DNA from: JBKQVT01 sp963804825
GTDB taxonomy: Bacteria > Planctomycetota > Planctomycetia > Pirellulales > Thermoguttaceae
DNA: 64,000 bases
Assembly: GCA_963804825.1 (NCBI GenBank)
Contig: CAWDRV010000004.1
Span: forward strand, 434,001 to 498,000
Reading direction: 5' to 3'
How positions within the stretch are numbered: the stretch's first letter is position 1; each line of letters begins with the position of its first letter. A program made the translations under genes and the position numbers. Positions 1 through 7,887 of this stretch are shown here, one piece after another. The notes under the pieces are model-generated. The model saw only the letters and a program-made list of their open reading frames with translations, had not been told where the DNA came from and did no database searches.

Positions 1-476
1 TCGGCAATCGTCCGGCAGACCCGATGGATCAATTGCCGCGCGCTCTTCTCGCGCTCGCCCGTATTGACCTCGCCGTAGAAATACTTGTTGGCCACGACGT
101 TGGTGGCCAACTGCGACCACGTCGAGGGCACCTCGCAATCGCGCTGCTCGAAAACGACCTCGCCCCCTTCGCCCTTGATGGCCGCCGTCCGCTGCTCCCA
201 GGAAACCGTATCGAAGGGATCGGCCGCGTCGGCCGGGCAGAAGACCTCGTCAATCGTGAGCCCCGACGACGTCCGGCCGGGCTTCGCTTGCGCCGGCGGC
301 TCGGCCGCAGCCTGCGGCTTGGCCGTTTTCAGAGCGTTTTGATCGGCCGCAGCCTGCGGCTTGGCCGTTCTTAGAGTGTCTGGCTCGGCCGCAACCTGCG
401 GCTTGGCAGTTTTTAGAGCGTTTTGATCCGCGGGTGCAACGGGCGTTTTTGCGGCCTTGGTTTCGAAATAATCCAT
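1..476 (-). CDS. nrdJ: Adenosylcobalamin-dependent ribonucleotide reductase, N-terminal part
   Basis: Reduces ribonucleotides to deoxyribonucleotides in the cytoplasm, using adenosylcobalamin. The reading frame runs off the window edge, so only about 158 N-terminal residues are visible. The segment WSQLATNVVANKYFYGE followed by a GEREKSARQLIDRVCRTIA-like stretch matches the conserved start of class II (NrdJ) reductases. Before it lies a non-conserved lead of roughly 65 residues containing three 14-residue repeats rich in Ala, Lys, Pro and Gln. The ATG at 476 is chosen because it opens the frame and is preceded by GGAGTTCCGT-like sequence. Two NrdR-like boxes lie about 90-140 bp upstream. Identity is confident; the repeat-bearing N-terminal extension is lineage-specific. 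Confidence 0.9.
   Translation of the reverse strand, partial: MDYFETKAAKTPVAPADQNALKTAKPQVAAEPDTLRTAKPQAAADQNALKTAKPQAAAEPPAQAKPGRTSSGLTIDEVFCPADAADPFDTVSWEQRTAAIKGEGGEVVFEQRDCEVPSTWSQLATNVVANKYFYGEVNTGEREKSARQLIHRVCRTIA
301..426 (-). repeat. Three tandem 42-bp units inside nrdJ
   Basis: Three consecutive 42-bp units (301-342, 343-384, 385-426) encode the 14-residue repeat (DQNALKTAKPQAAA-like) in the N-terminal lead of NrdJ. The units differ by a few substitutions and keep the frame. Such a low-complexity tract is likely a flexible linker and is a place where copy number can change between strains. Confidence 0.9.
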
Positions 477-566
477 GACGGAACTCCTCTTTCCTCATTA
501 AGCCTGGGCGTCCTTCCCAACATATGTACACTAGTATAGGAAGAATATCGACAAGATCGACCAATT

Positions 567-613
567 ACCCCATATATTGTATTCTACGTCAATACGACCA
601 CAATATACAGGCA
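567..613 (-). promoter_or_regulatory. Tandem NrdR-box-like sites upstream of nrdJ
   Basis: ACCCCATATATTGTAT (567-582) matches the NrdR consensus ACACWATATATWGTGT at 13 of 16 positions. A second, weaker copy, CCACAATATACAGGCA (598-613), matches at 11 of 16. Their starts are exactly 31 bp apart, the three-helical-turn spacing known for paired NrdR boxes. NrdR is a repressor of ribonucleotide reductase genes, and the pair sits 91-137 bp upstream of the nrdJ ATG. The match is by eye. Confidence 0.7.
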
Positions 614-1183
614 CGATGGGTCCAAGTGTACTGGTTTCCGAAGCCCGGTCAATGACCGTGGCAAAAGTTGTCTTAAAGCCGTAACGGCTCGCAAGTTGCG
701 GCGATTCGGCCCGGCGTGCCGCCGTGACGGTTTTCGGTCGAATCCGGGCCCTAAGTGCTTGCTTTCTCGATGGTTGCGGCGTTTGGGCGATTCACGGAAA
801 CCTAACGGGCCGCTAACGGGTAATTCACAAGAAAATTTCCCGCTGCCGGCCGGTCTGGCGGTGAAGAGAGGAAAGCGGGAAAGACTGCGAAAACCACCCC
901 ACCCGATAGCGCACGGGCCGCCCTTCTCACCGGCGCGATCGGGGATGTCCCCGCCGGCAAGGAACGCTCACCGGTTGTCACGAGCAGGATTGTTCGCCCA
1001 ATAAGGGAACTTACCCTGCACCAAGAGCGACTAAGATGGGTGTGAGTTGAGATCGCGAGGGTCGGCATCGAATCGCAGCGGTTGTCGAGGTGGCGCCCCT
1101 TGCTCAAGTGATCGAGGACGCGAGCGGCCAGTCAATAACATACGCTTGAAGCTACCCCATCTCTTTTTTCGGGAGGGTTTCTC
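614..1183. other. Intergenic region between nrdJ and the next gene
   Basis: About 570 bp with no convincing gene on either strand. It should contain divergent promoters for nrdJ and for the lipoprotein gene. I looked for a cobalamin riboswitch B12-box upstream of nrdJ and did not recognise one. A GGGGATGTCCCC palindrome lies near 942-953. GGGAGGG at about 1171-1177 is the ribosome binding site of the gene at 1184. Confidence 0.5.
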
Positions 1184-2518
1184 ATGCCAGGGGGCTATCC
1201 CTATAAAATCGGGTGGTGGGCCGCTCTGCTAGTTGGCTTGGAAATCTCTGGTTGCAAGGACAGAGCGACTGTGCCGCGCGAAGAGGCGCCTCGTCATCAA
1301 AGCGGCCTCTCCACCATGGACGAGCAGACCGCGGCCTTGCGCGCCGTCCGCACTCAGAGCTCGTCGGCTGGTTGCTGGGCGCCGGCGTCTATGGCGCCGG
1401 ATCTGGTTGTCGCCCAGGTGAAAAAGGTTCCCGCAGGGAAGAAATGGACGTTTGGAAACCCGCCGAAAGTGACGGTGGAAGTGACTGACGTGCTGCGAGG
1501 AAACCATCCGAAAGGGAAGTTGACGGTCGTGTGGGGACCGGGGCCGAATGATATTGACACTACCGATCGGAAAGCGGAACTCAAAGCCTGGAAATCGAGC
1601 GAGATCGCAGTGCCCGCAGTGGGGAGTCGATGGATCATGTTCGGGCGGCTATATGACGACGTGTTGTGGACGCGGGCAGACGGACGGATTGCGTGGAGCG
1701 AAGAGAATGTCGCCCGGGCACGAACGGAAATCGCGTTCAGCGAGAAAGCGATGGAACGCGAAGAGAATCGCCGGGCGGAGGAAAGAAGAAAATGGGCGGA
1801 GGCGATTGCGAAATGGCGTGCTGGCGTGAAGGAGGCGGATATCGAACGCTGGGCGGCAGCGGCGGATTTCGTGGGTATCGGCAAAGCGGAAAGCGATTCT
1901 TTTGAGGTGGATGAGATCCTGAAGGGGGAGCCACGGTATCGCGGGTATCCAAAGGGTAGATACTTTGCAGGGGTGAACCTGAAGAAGGAAGTGGCTCAAC
2001 TCGTGCAGGCCTCCAGAAACGCGGAGCGGGGGGGCGACGTTCGTTACCTGTTGTTTCTTTCAGAGCATGGAATGACGGTGGTCCCGGGCGCTACCTACGA
2101 ATGCGTCGGGGACGGCGTGATCATTGCGGATGGCGCGGCGGTGAAGGCCGCTCGCAAGGCCGTACTGGCAAGGCCGCACAAACGGCAAATCACGGTCGCA
2201 TTTTGCGGTTACTGGCCATGGGAACTGAAAAAAGCCGTTGGGCGGCAGACGACCGACGCGGTGGTGATTGCCGTGGGGTATAGCGGGCAGGGCGACGCGT
2301 ACTCGGCAAAGGAAGTGCGCAAACTGGTAAACGACGTGGATTACGTGCTAAGCGTGGAGGACGCATCGAGCGTGAAACGAAAAATGCTGCGTGCCAAAGT
2401 GGCGGAAGTCGCCACGGGACGGACGGTCTTGGACGAACAGTGGGAACTGGGAACGGAGAAGGCGATGGTTGAGAAGGTCAAACAACTGGTCGAGCGATTG
2501 GTAAAGGAGAATCGTTAA
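1184..2518 (+). CDS. Predicted lipoprotein of unknown function
   Basis: Encodes 444 residues. The start ATG follows a strong GGGAGGG ribosome binding site. The N-terminus has a short basic and hydrophobic stretch ending in a lipobox-like ISGC (Cys about residue 24), so the protein is probably exported and lipid-anchored. The middle includes a TDVLRG segment and a charged helical stretch (about residues 180-215) rich in Glu, Arg and Lys. The C-terminal region (from about 350) is mixed alpha/beta and ends in a Lys/Glu-rich helix. I recognise no family. It stands alone, convergent with the ROK gene downstream. Confidence 0.6.
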   Translation: MPGGYPYKIGWWAALLVGLEISGCKDRATVPREEAPRHQSGLSTMDEQTAALRAVRTQSSSAGCWAPASMAPDLVVAQVKKVPAGKKWTFGNPPKVTVEVTDVLRGNHPKGKLTVVWGPGPNDIDTTDRKAELKAWKSSEIAVPAVGSRWIMFGRLYDDVLWTRADGRIAWSEENVARARTEIAFSEKAMEREENRRAEERRKWAEAIAKWRAGVKEADIERWAAAADFVGIGKAESDSFEVDEILKGEPRYRGYPKGRYFAGVNLKKEVAQLVQASRNAERGGDVRYLLFLSEHGMTVVPGATYECVGDGVIIADGAAVKAARKAVLARPHKRQITVAFCGYWPWELKKAVGRQTTDAVVIAVGYSGQGDAYSAKEVRKLVNDVDYVLSVEDASSVKRKMLRAKVAEVATGRTVLDEQWELGTEKAMVEKVKQLVERLVKENR

Positions 2519-2530
2519 CCATTCACGGGG

Positions 2531-2553
2531 GACATGTCCCTGTGAACGGTTAC
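2531..2553. repeat. GTGAACGGTTAC motif with GGGACATGTCCC palindrome
   Basis: The 12-mer GTGAACGGTTAC occurs here (2542-2553), inverted at 15243-15254 and again at 15367-15378. It follows GGGGACATGTCCC. All copies are intergenic or at gene ends, next to other short palindromes, as expected for a dispersed intergenic repeat family. Confidence 0.5.
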
Positions 2554-2596
2554 GGGGGATTACCCCAAGGATAGGACGCCATTCTTGGCCAGCCGA

Positions 2597-3981
2597 TCAG
2601 CACGTCACGTGCATCAAGGCGGCCTTGCGCTGCTTCGACCGGTTGTAGGCCTCCACGGCCTGGGCCGTCGGCAAGACCTCGCAGCGAATCGCACGCTGGC
2701 TCAAATACCGCTGGGCCTCTTCGCCCAACTCGATCTTTCCCTCCTTGCCGGCGCCGACGAAGAGAATTTCCGGCCCGCCGCGGCAGACCTTCTGCAATTC
2801 CTTCGGCCGAATGGCTTGCCCGGCGCCGTCGTGCTCGCGCGCAAAGCGATTTGCCGCGTTTCTTCGTCTTGCCGTTGACGGGAATATACACGTCGCGGCG
2901 GTAGGTCTTCCGGCCGACGGTGATTTCGCCGGCGCCGGCGCGGACGATCTCCGGATAGCGCGGGGCGACGGCGAACCGCTTCTTGAAGGGGCTGCGGCCG
3001 ACGAGCTTGCGGGCCAAGGCCACGGCGCCCAGCACCACGGCGTCGTCGCCCAACGCGGAGAGGAACACCTGTCCGCCGTCGCGGGCGCCGGGCAGGCGGT
3101 CGCTGCCCACGATGTTCTCGACGATCGGCATCATGAAGTCGCTGCACGCCTCGATCACGCCGCCGCCCAGCACGATGACCTCGGGATCGATCAGGTGACG
3201 GACCGTCAGGCAGGCGTGGCCGATCACTTCGGAGGCGTGGCGCACGACTTCGGAGACCAACGGGTCCTCGGCCTCCAGGGCGCGGCGGATGGCGCCGCTG
3301 CGGATGACGCTCAGGTCGCCGCCGCCCAGCTCGGCGAGGATGCTGGTTCGGCCCGACGCCAGGGCCTCGCGGATGTCGCGCTCGATGGCGCTGCGGCTGG
3401 CCAGGGCCTCGAGGCAGCCGCGATTTCCGCAGCCGCAGGTCGGGCCGCCGATCTGCATGACGATGTGGCCGATCTCGCCGGCCGACTCGCGGGCGCCGCG
3501 CCACAACCTCCCCTTCCGCACGAAGCCGGCGCCGATGCCGGTGCCGATCCAGATGCCCAACGCACTGCTCGCCTTGCGCGGAGCCGAGCCAGGTTTCGCC
3601 GAGCGTGCCCAGGTTGCCGTCGTTGCCCACGGCCACGGGAACATGGAATCGGCCCTCCAAATGCGCGCCGATCGCCACGCCCGTCAGACTCATGTTGGGC
3701 GTGACCACCACTCGGGCGGCGTCGGGATCGACCACGCCGGGCACGGCGATGCCGATGGCCGTTAGATCGACGGTGCTGATCTTCCCTTTCTTGAGGGCGT
3801 CCTCGATGACCTTTTCGATCACGGCCAGGACTTGCTCGGGTCCGCCGGTCCGCGGCGTGGGCCGCCGTTCCCGCTGGAGGATTCCCCCCGACTCGCGGAC
3901 CAACGAGGCCTGCACCTTCGTGCCGCCCACGTCCACGCCCAGATACAAACGATCCCTGCCGGCCGCCGCGCGATTTTTCAT
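2597..3981 (-). CDS. ROK-family sugar kinase fused to Mth938-like domain (two frameshifts)
   Basis: The N-terminal ~330 residues are a ROK kinase (glucokinase-like, ATP-dependent sugar phosphorylation). They show the phosphate-binding VDVGGTKVQASL, the GNDGNLG substrate motif and the ROK zinc signature with CGCGNRGC. The frame then continues into a complete ~110-residue Mth938/DUF498-like domain (GRKTYRRDVYIPVNG, then PEILFVGAGKEGKIEL, ending AALMHVTC). No stop separates them, so it reads as a fusion. Reaching the full protein needs two reading-frame shifts, near 3576 (after GETWLGSA) and near 2849 (after KKRGK), each net +1. Whether these are real or base-calling errors cannot be told from one sequence. 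The PPK2 gene lies 42 bp upstream on the same strand. Confidence 0.75.
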
Positions 3982-4023
3982 GGTGATCCCTCCTGTCAGG
4001 ACACCAGCACTGTACCGCCGCGC

Positions 4024-4830
4024 TCAGCGGATGACAAGATGGTCCAGTCCCTTCTCGGGCGGCGGATAGCGGGGGTTCATTTTTTCCAGGGTCTCCCGCA
4101 GAATGCGGCTGACGAGCAGGTTGCGGTACCACTTATGGTTGGCCGGCACGATGTACCAGGGCGCATGCTCGGTGTTGCAGGCGGAAAACACCTTCTCGTA
4201 GGCCCGCTGGTACTGGCTCCAGAAGCCGCGTTCCTTCACGTCCGCGCTGCTGAACTTCCAACGTTTGTCGGGATCGTCCAGCCGCGATTGCAGCCGCCGC
4301 CGCTGCTCCTTCTTGCTGATGTGCAGGAAGATCTTGACGATCGTGGTGCCGCCTTCGACCAGCAACCGCTCGAAGGCGTTGATGCGGTCGTAGCGGGTCT
4401 GCCATTCGGACCGCGGCGCCAGGTTGTGGATGCGGACCACTAAAACGTCCTCGTAGTGCGAGCGATTGAAAATGCCGATGAAGCCGCGGCGGGGGACCGC
4501 CCGGCCGATCCGCCACAGGAAGTCGTGCTCCAGTTCCTCGACGCTGGGCTGCTTGAAGGAAGTGACCTGGCAGCTTTGCGGATTGAACCCCCGCATGGCG
4601 TGGCGGATCGTGCCGTCCTTGCCCGATGTGTCCATCCCTTGGAGCACCAGCAGCAGCGACCGCCGGTTCTCGGCATACAACCGATAGCCGAGGTCGTTCA
4701 GCACGGCGACGTTTTTTTCGAGTTCCGCGATCGCCTGCGGCTTGCCCTTGGTTCCCCCAAGGTAGTCGGGATCAAAATCCGCCAGCCGGACCTTCTGGCC
4801 CAGCGGCACTCGGACAGGCTGCTTGCCCAT
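4024..4830 (-). CDS. ppk2: Polyphosphate kinase 2 family protein
   Basis: 268 residues; PPK2 enzymes transfer phosphate between polyphosphate and nucleotides. Visible hallmarks are the Walker A loop GMDTSGKDGTIRHAMRG, the Walker B region FNRSHYEDVLVVR and the lid segment KRWKFSSADVKERGFW. The frame is open further upstream, but the ATG at 4830 (MGKQPVRVPLGQK) fits the usual start of the family, so I prefer it. It precedes the ROK kinase gene on the same strand with a 42-bp gap; the two may be cotranscribed, linking polyphosphate and sugar phosphorylation by inference only. Confidence 0.92.
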   Translation of the reverse strand: MGKQPVRVPLGQKVRLADFDPDYLGGTKGKPQAIAELEKNVAVLNDLGYRLYAENRRSLLLVLQGMDTSGKDGTIRHAMRGFNPQSCQVTSFKQPSVEELEHDFLWRIGRAVPRRGFIGIFNRSHYEDVLVVRIHNLAPRSEWQTRYDRINAFERLLVEGGTTIVKIFLHISKKEQRRRLQSRLDDPDKRWKFSSADVKERGFWSQYQRAYEKVFSACNTEHAPWYIVPANHKWYRNLLVSRILRETLEKMNPRYPPPEKGLDHLVIR

Positions 4831-4915
4831 GAACACTGGCCCCCATTCTCGCTGGTCGCTCACCCGTGGATAAAACCCTCCCGGGAAAGTATAGGGCAAG
4901 AATGCAGGCAAGCGG

Positions 4916-5029
4916 TCAGCCGCGCTGGGCGGCGCCGCTCTTCCGCTCCCCCATGAGAACGCCGCCCGCCAGGACGTAAACGGCAAAAAACGCCAAGGGA
5001 AGGATCATCGGGATCAGTTCTGGCTGCAT
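4916..5029 (-). CDS. Possible 37-residue single-span membrane peptide
   Basis: A short frame starting MQPELIPMILPLAFFAVYV has one strong hydrophobic segment (about residues 6-26) followed by a basic tail. There is only a weak AGG upstream of the ATG. The composition is that of a real membrane peptide, but length and weak start leave it uncertain. Confidence 0.3.
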   Translation of the reverse strand: MQPELIPMILPLAFFAVYVLAGGVLMGERKSGAAQRG

Positions 5030-5060
5030 GGCTCGGCCTGGGGGGAAAAATGAAGGCTGC

Positions 5061-5086
5061 GCACGGCGGTCACGTATCCGCCGTGC
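5061..5086. repeat. Perfect 9-bp hairpin
   Basis: GCACGGCGG (5061-5069) and CCGCCGTGC (5078-5086) pair perfectly around an 8-base loop. There is no T-run, so it is not a typical intrinsic terminator; it could be an operator or a stabilising stem. Confidence 0.5.
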
Positions 5087-5304
5087 GGGTACTCCTCTCA
5101 TCGGTTGGACAGGATAACCATCTGCACCGCTGCCGGCAACACTGATTCAGACATCAGGACCCGCTTGTCTCTCGCCGCCGGCAGAATCGTTGCAACGAGC
5201 AACGTCGCGGGGGACGACGCAGCGCGAGCTGGGCGAGCCAGGGGGTGAGTTGGAGCAAAAGCCCGACCGGCGACCGGCACTCAGCGAAAAATAGGCCGGC
5301 CGAC

Positions 5305-5329
5305 AAATACGTGGTTTAGCCACGTATTT
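5305..5329. terminator. Perfect 10-bp hairpin AAATACGTGG/CCACGTATTT
   Basis: Arms 5305-5314 and 5320-5329 pair perfectly around TTTAG. The A/T ends give a short T-run on each strand, so it could act as a weak bidirectional terminator, or as an operator in front of the HTH gene at 5499. Neither role is proved. Confidence 0.4.
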
Positions 5330-5498
5330 CAGCGATTCTGGTCACAGTCCTACATAAATCGGCAACTTCATGGCCCAATTCCGGGTTGCTTCTATGTCCT
5401 TTTTCTGATAATGTACATGCGTACATGTTTTCTCGGCCATCGGGCGCCGCGCTTGCCCCGTGCCAGCAGCGAAGGTCGACAATCAGGAGCAAGGAGCC

Positions 5499-5789
5499 AT
5501 GCTTGCCGATGCGGTGGTGGACCAGGTCCGTCATTTATTGAACGAGGGGGAACTTTCTCAGCGCAAGATCGCCCGCCGCTTGGGCGTCAGTCGGGGCACC
5601 GTCAACGCGATTTCCCAAGGCCGCCGGCCGGACTACTGCCGAACGGACCTGGCGGCGGGCGGCGAGTTTCCCGTTCTGGAGGGCCTGCCGCGGCGTTGTC
5701 CGGGCTGTGGGGGGATGGTGTGGATGCCTTGTCTTTTGTGCCGTATTCGGGCCTTGGGGCGGATTGACAGGCGGCCATGGTCGGGATAG
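5499..5789 (+). CDS. Small HTH protein with C-terminal zinc ribbon
   Basis: 96 residues. Residues about 10-40 form a helix-turn-helix (ELSQRKIARRLGVSRGTV), and residues about 70-85 carry CPGCGG...CLLC, a probable zinc ribbon. A longer frame starts at 5460, but AAGGAG five bases before the ATG at 5499 decides the start. The combination resembles small planctomycete HTH proteins of unknown target. A GATAATGTACAT sequence upstream (5407-5418) is shared exactly with the promoter of the toxin-antitoxin operon at 6.6 kb, so the two could share a regulator; that is inference. Confidence 0.7.
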   Translation: MLADAVVDQVRHLLNEGELSQRKIARRLGVSRGTVNAISQGRRPDYCRTDLAAGGEFPVLEGLPRRCPGCGGMVWMPCLLCRIRALGRIDRRPWSG

Positions 5790-5832
5790 AAAAGGGAGGT
5801 TCTTCGGCCGCACGGTCGAGGAGCGTGGACAT

Positions 5833-5905
5833 GCCCCCTTCGTCTAGTGGCCCAGGACATCGGATTCTCAGTCCGACGACAGGGGTTCGACTCCCCTAGG
5901 GGGTG
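5833..5905 (+). tRNA. tRNA-Glu (anticodon CUC)
   Basis: A 73-base cloverleaf. Acceptor GCCCCCT (5833-5839) pairs with AGGGGGT (5898-5904) with one G-U pair. The D stem is GTC/GAC, the anticodon stem TCGGA/TCCGA encloses TTCTCAG (anticodon CTC at 5867-5869), and the T arm is AGGGG-TTCGACT-CCCCT. G at 5905 is the discriminator and CCA is not encoded. Anticodon CUC reads GAG. Confidence 0.96.
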
Positions 5906-6069
5906 CCTTTCATAGCGTGCGCGTAAAGACAAACGCGGACGCAACTTAAAGCGAAAGCCGGCCGCTGAGATTGCCTGACTGCTTGGGTAGGCGCGGAGGA
6001 TGTCGGTCTCCGGTCCAGCGGCGCAGGGTTGCCGCTATGGCACGGACCTGACCGCGGCCGGCTTCCCCG

Positions 6070-6334
6070 TCACTCACCTCGATATACGTCTTTTCGGTGT
6101 GCCACACGCAACACCAGGACAACCAGCCGATCGTCGTGGATTTCGTACACCACGCGGTAGTTGCCGATCCGGATTCGCCAGAGGTTCTCGTGCGCCGTTA
6201 GCTTGACGACACCTGTCGGACGGGGATTGGCTGCGCAATTCCTCCATTGCATCGGCAAGACGACGGCGAACAGGCCGGGGAATCTTGTCCAGGCACTTTT
6301 CCGCGGTCGGCTTGATGATGATTTCGTACCGCAT
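6070..6334 (-). pseudogene. relE: RelE/ParE-type toxin with one frameshift
   Basis: RelE-type toxins cleave mRNA at the ribosome. The N-terminal half reads MRYEIIIKPTAEKCLDKIP and the C-terminal half, in another frame, reads LWRIRIGNYRVVYEIHDD...VLRVAHRKDVYR, which together form a complete ~87-residue RelE/ParE fold. The break lies near 6232 (ELRS to NPRPTG), a net +1 base. The start is 6 bp after the antitoxin stop, so the pair is one operon. Either the toxin has been inactivated, which is common, or the base is a sequence error. Confidence 0.75.
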
Positions 6335-6340
6335 CGCGTG

Positions 6341-6586
6341 TTACAAGTCGTGCTTCTTGCGGTACTGTTCCAAGGTGACGCCCCCCTTTTCCTTACGCGC
6401 CTTCAGCGCGGCGCGGACGTCGGACCGATTCTCCAACTCTTCGATCAACTCCAGATCTTCCATCGACACCAAGGCCAACATGGGCTTGCTGCGCCGCTCC
6501 AAGATGATCCGCTCGCCGCCGTAGGCGACGCGGTTGATCACTTCGGCGAGATTGGCGCGAATCTCATGGACGCCGACTTCCATCAT
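6341..6586 (-). CDS. yefM: Phd/YefM-family antitoxin
   Basis: 81 residues. The N-terminal VGVHEIRANLAEVINRVAYGG is the DNA-binding and dimerisation region of Phd/YefM antitoxins, and the C-terminal, Lys/Glu-rich tail (KARKEKGGVTLEQYRK) is the toxin-wrapping part. The double ATG at 6586/6583 follows AGGAG at good spacing; a longer upstream frame is rejected because it lacks a ribosome binding site. It precedes the relE-like gene and should autoregulate the operon through the promoter at 6613-6646. Confidence 0.9.
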   Translation of the reverse strand: MMEVGVHEIRANLAEVINRVAYGGERIILERRSKPMLALVSMEDLELIEELENRSDVRAALKARKEKGGVTLEQYRKKHDL

Positions 6587-6612
6587 GGTTCTTACTCCTG
6601 TCAATTGGGTTA

Positions 6613-6646
6613 TGTACATTATCGCCCTTAGCGTCAATTTAGTCAA
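6613..6646 (-). promoter_or_regulatory. Sigma-70-type promoter and TGTACA operator of the toxin-antitoxin operon
   Basis: On the minus strand TTGACT (6646-6641) and GATAAT (6623-6618) are separated by exactly 17 bp, a near-ideal promoter. TGTACA (6613-6618) overlaps and follows the -10 box. A TGTACA core is the known recognition element of YefM-YoeB operators, so this is the likely autoregulatory site. Confidence 0.75.
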
Positions 6647-6955
6647 GTCCAATTTTCGCGGCGACGCCCTTTGCCGCGCGGCTCGGTACGCGGTCCTCTC
6701 TCCATAAATAAACTGCGCGCCACCCGGCGGGAGGGGGGGTGTACCGGAACCGTTGCCGCCCTGCCCTCCTGATGTTAGATTCCTGTTCGCCGGCCAGCAG
6801 GCTCGAACCAACCTGGCGGAGGCAACGTACCATCAGGCGGGGAAGTCTCGTACTATTTCTGCGCCCATACGGCGCCGGCGGCCAGAAATTGGAGGATCCC
6901 CCTCACTGCTTTCTACCGATTCCCCATCTTTCCACCGCTTACGACGAGAGATTGC
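6647..6955. other. Intergenic region before the ABC transporter operon
   Basis: About 310 bp with no convincing gene. It should hold the promoter of the ABC operon, but I see no strong -35/-10 pair. Confidence 0.4.
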
Positions 6956-7879
6956 ATGGATTCCGAAATAGTGATCGAAACCCGGAATCTCACCAAGGTT
7001 TATCGGGATTTCTGGGGTCGGCAGAAGGTCCGGGCCCTGAAGGCCCTCGATCTGGAGGTTCGCAAGGGCGAGATTTTCGGCCTGCTCGGGCCCAACGGAT
7101 CGGGCAAGACGACCACGATTAAACTCCTCTTGGGGTTACTGTTCCCCACCAGCGGCGAGGCCCTGGTCTTCGGCCGCGACGCCACGGAGGTCACCAAGAA
7201 CGAACGGATCGGCTACCTGCCCGAGGAGTCGTATCTTTACCGCTTCCTCAACGCCGAGGAGACGCTGGATTTTTACGGCCGGCTGTTCAACATGCCGCGG
7301 GCGGTGCGGCGGCAGCGGACCGCGGACCTGATCGACCTGATGGGATTGGGTTGGGCGAAGCGGCGGCAGTTGAAGGAATACTCGAAGGGCATGACCCGGC
7401 TGATCGGGCTGGCCCAGGCCCTGATCAACAACCCGGAACTGATCTTCCTGGACGAGCCGACCAGCGGCCTGGACCCCATCCACACCAGCGAGATGAAGGG
7501 GCTGATCTGCCGCTTGCGGGACGAAGGCAAGACGATCGTCATGTGCAGCCATTTGCTGGCCGACGTTCAGGACGTTTGCGACCGCATCGGCATCCTTTAC
7601 AAGGGCGAGTTGAAGGAGTTGGGGCGGGTCGATAGCCTGCTGAAGGTCCGCGACGAAACGCAGATCGTCACGTCGCTGCTGAGCGAGGCGGCCCAGGCCG
7701 AGGTCCGCGAGCTGGTCGGCCGTCACCAGGGCCGGGTGATTTCCATGGACAACCCCACGACCACGCTGGAGGAGTTGTTCTTGCACATTATTCGTCAGAG
7801 CGAGGCGCATCCGGGCCTGCGGGTGCGCGGGGCGGAGTCCGACGGATATCGGGCCGCGCCGGTCGAGCCCGCGGAGTAA
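6956..7879 (+). CDS. ABC transporter ATP-binding protein
   Basis: 307 residues; the ATPase of an ABC-2 type exporter. Walker A GPNGSGKTTT (about residues 45-54), a Q-loop region with GYLPEESYLY, signature YSKGMTRLIGLAQALIN, Walker B ELIFLDEPTSGLDP and the switch His (CSHLL) are all present. The signature is YSKGM rather than LSGGQ, typical of DrrA/NatA-like proteins. The permease gene starts 8 bp downstream, so they form one operon. The substrate is unknown. Confidence 0.93.
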   Translation: MDSEIVIETRNLTKVYRDFWGRQKVRALKALDLEVRKGEIFGLLGPNGSGKTTTIKLLLGLLFPTSGEALVFGRDATEVTKNERIGYLPEESYLYRFLNAEETLDFYGRLFNMPRAVRRQRTADLIDLMGLGWAKRRQLKEYSKGMTRLIGLAQALINNPELIFLDEPTSGLDPIHTSEMKGLICRLRDEGKTIVMCSHLLADVQDVCDRIGILYKGELKELGRVDSLLKVRDETQIVTSLLSEAAQAEVRELVGRHQGRVISMDNPTTTLEELFLHIIRQSEAHPGLRVRGAESDGYRAAPVEPAE

Positions 7880-7887
7880 GGTCCTCC

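Noticed and set aside
614..1000. Cobalamin riboswitch before nrdJ
   Set aside because: No B12-box or expected stems recognised by eye.
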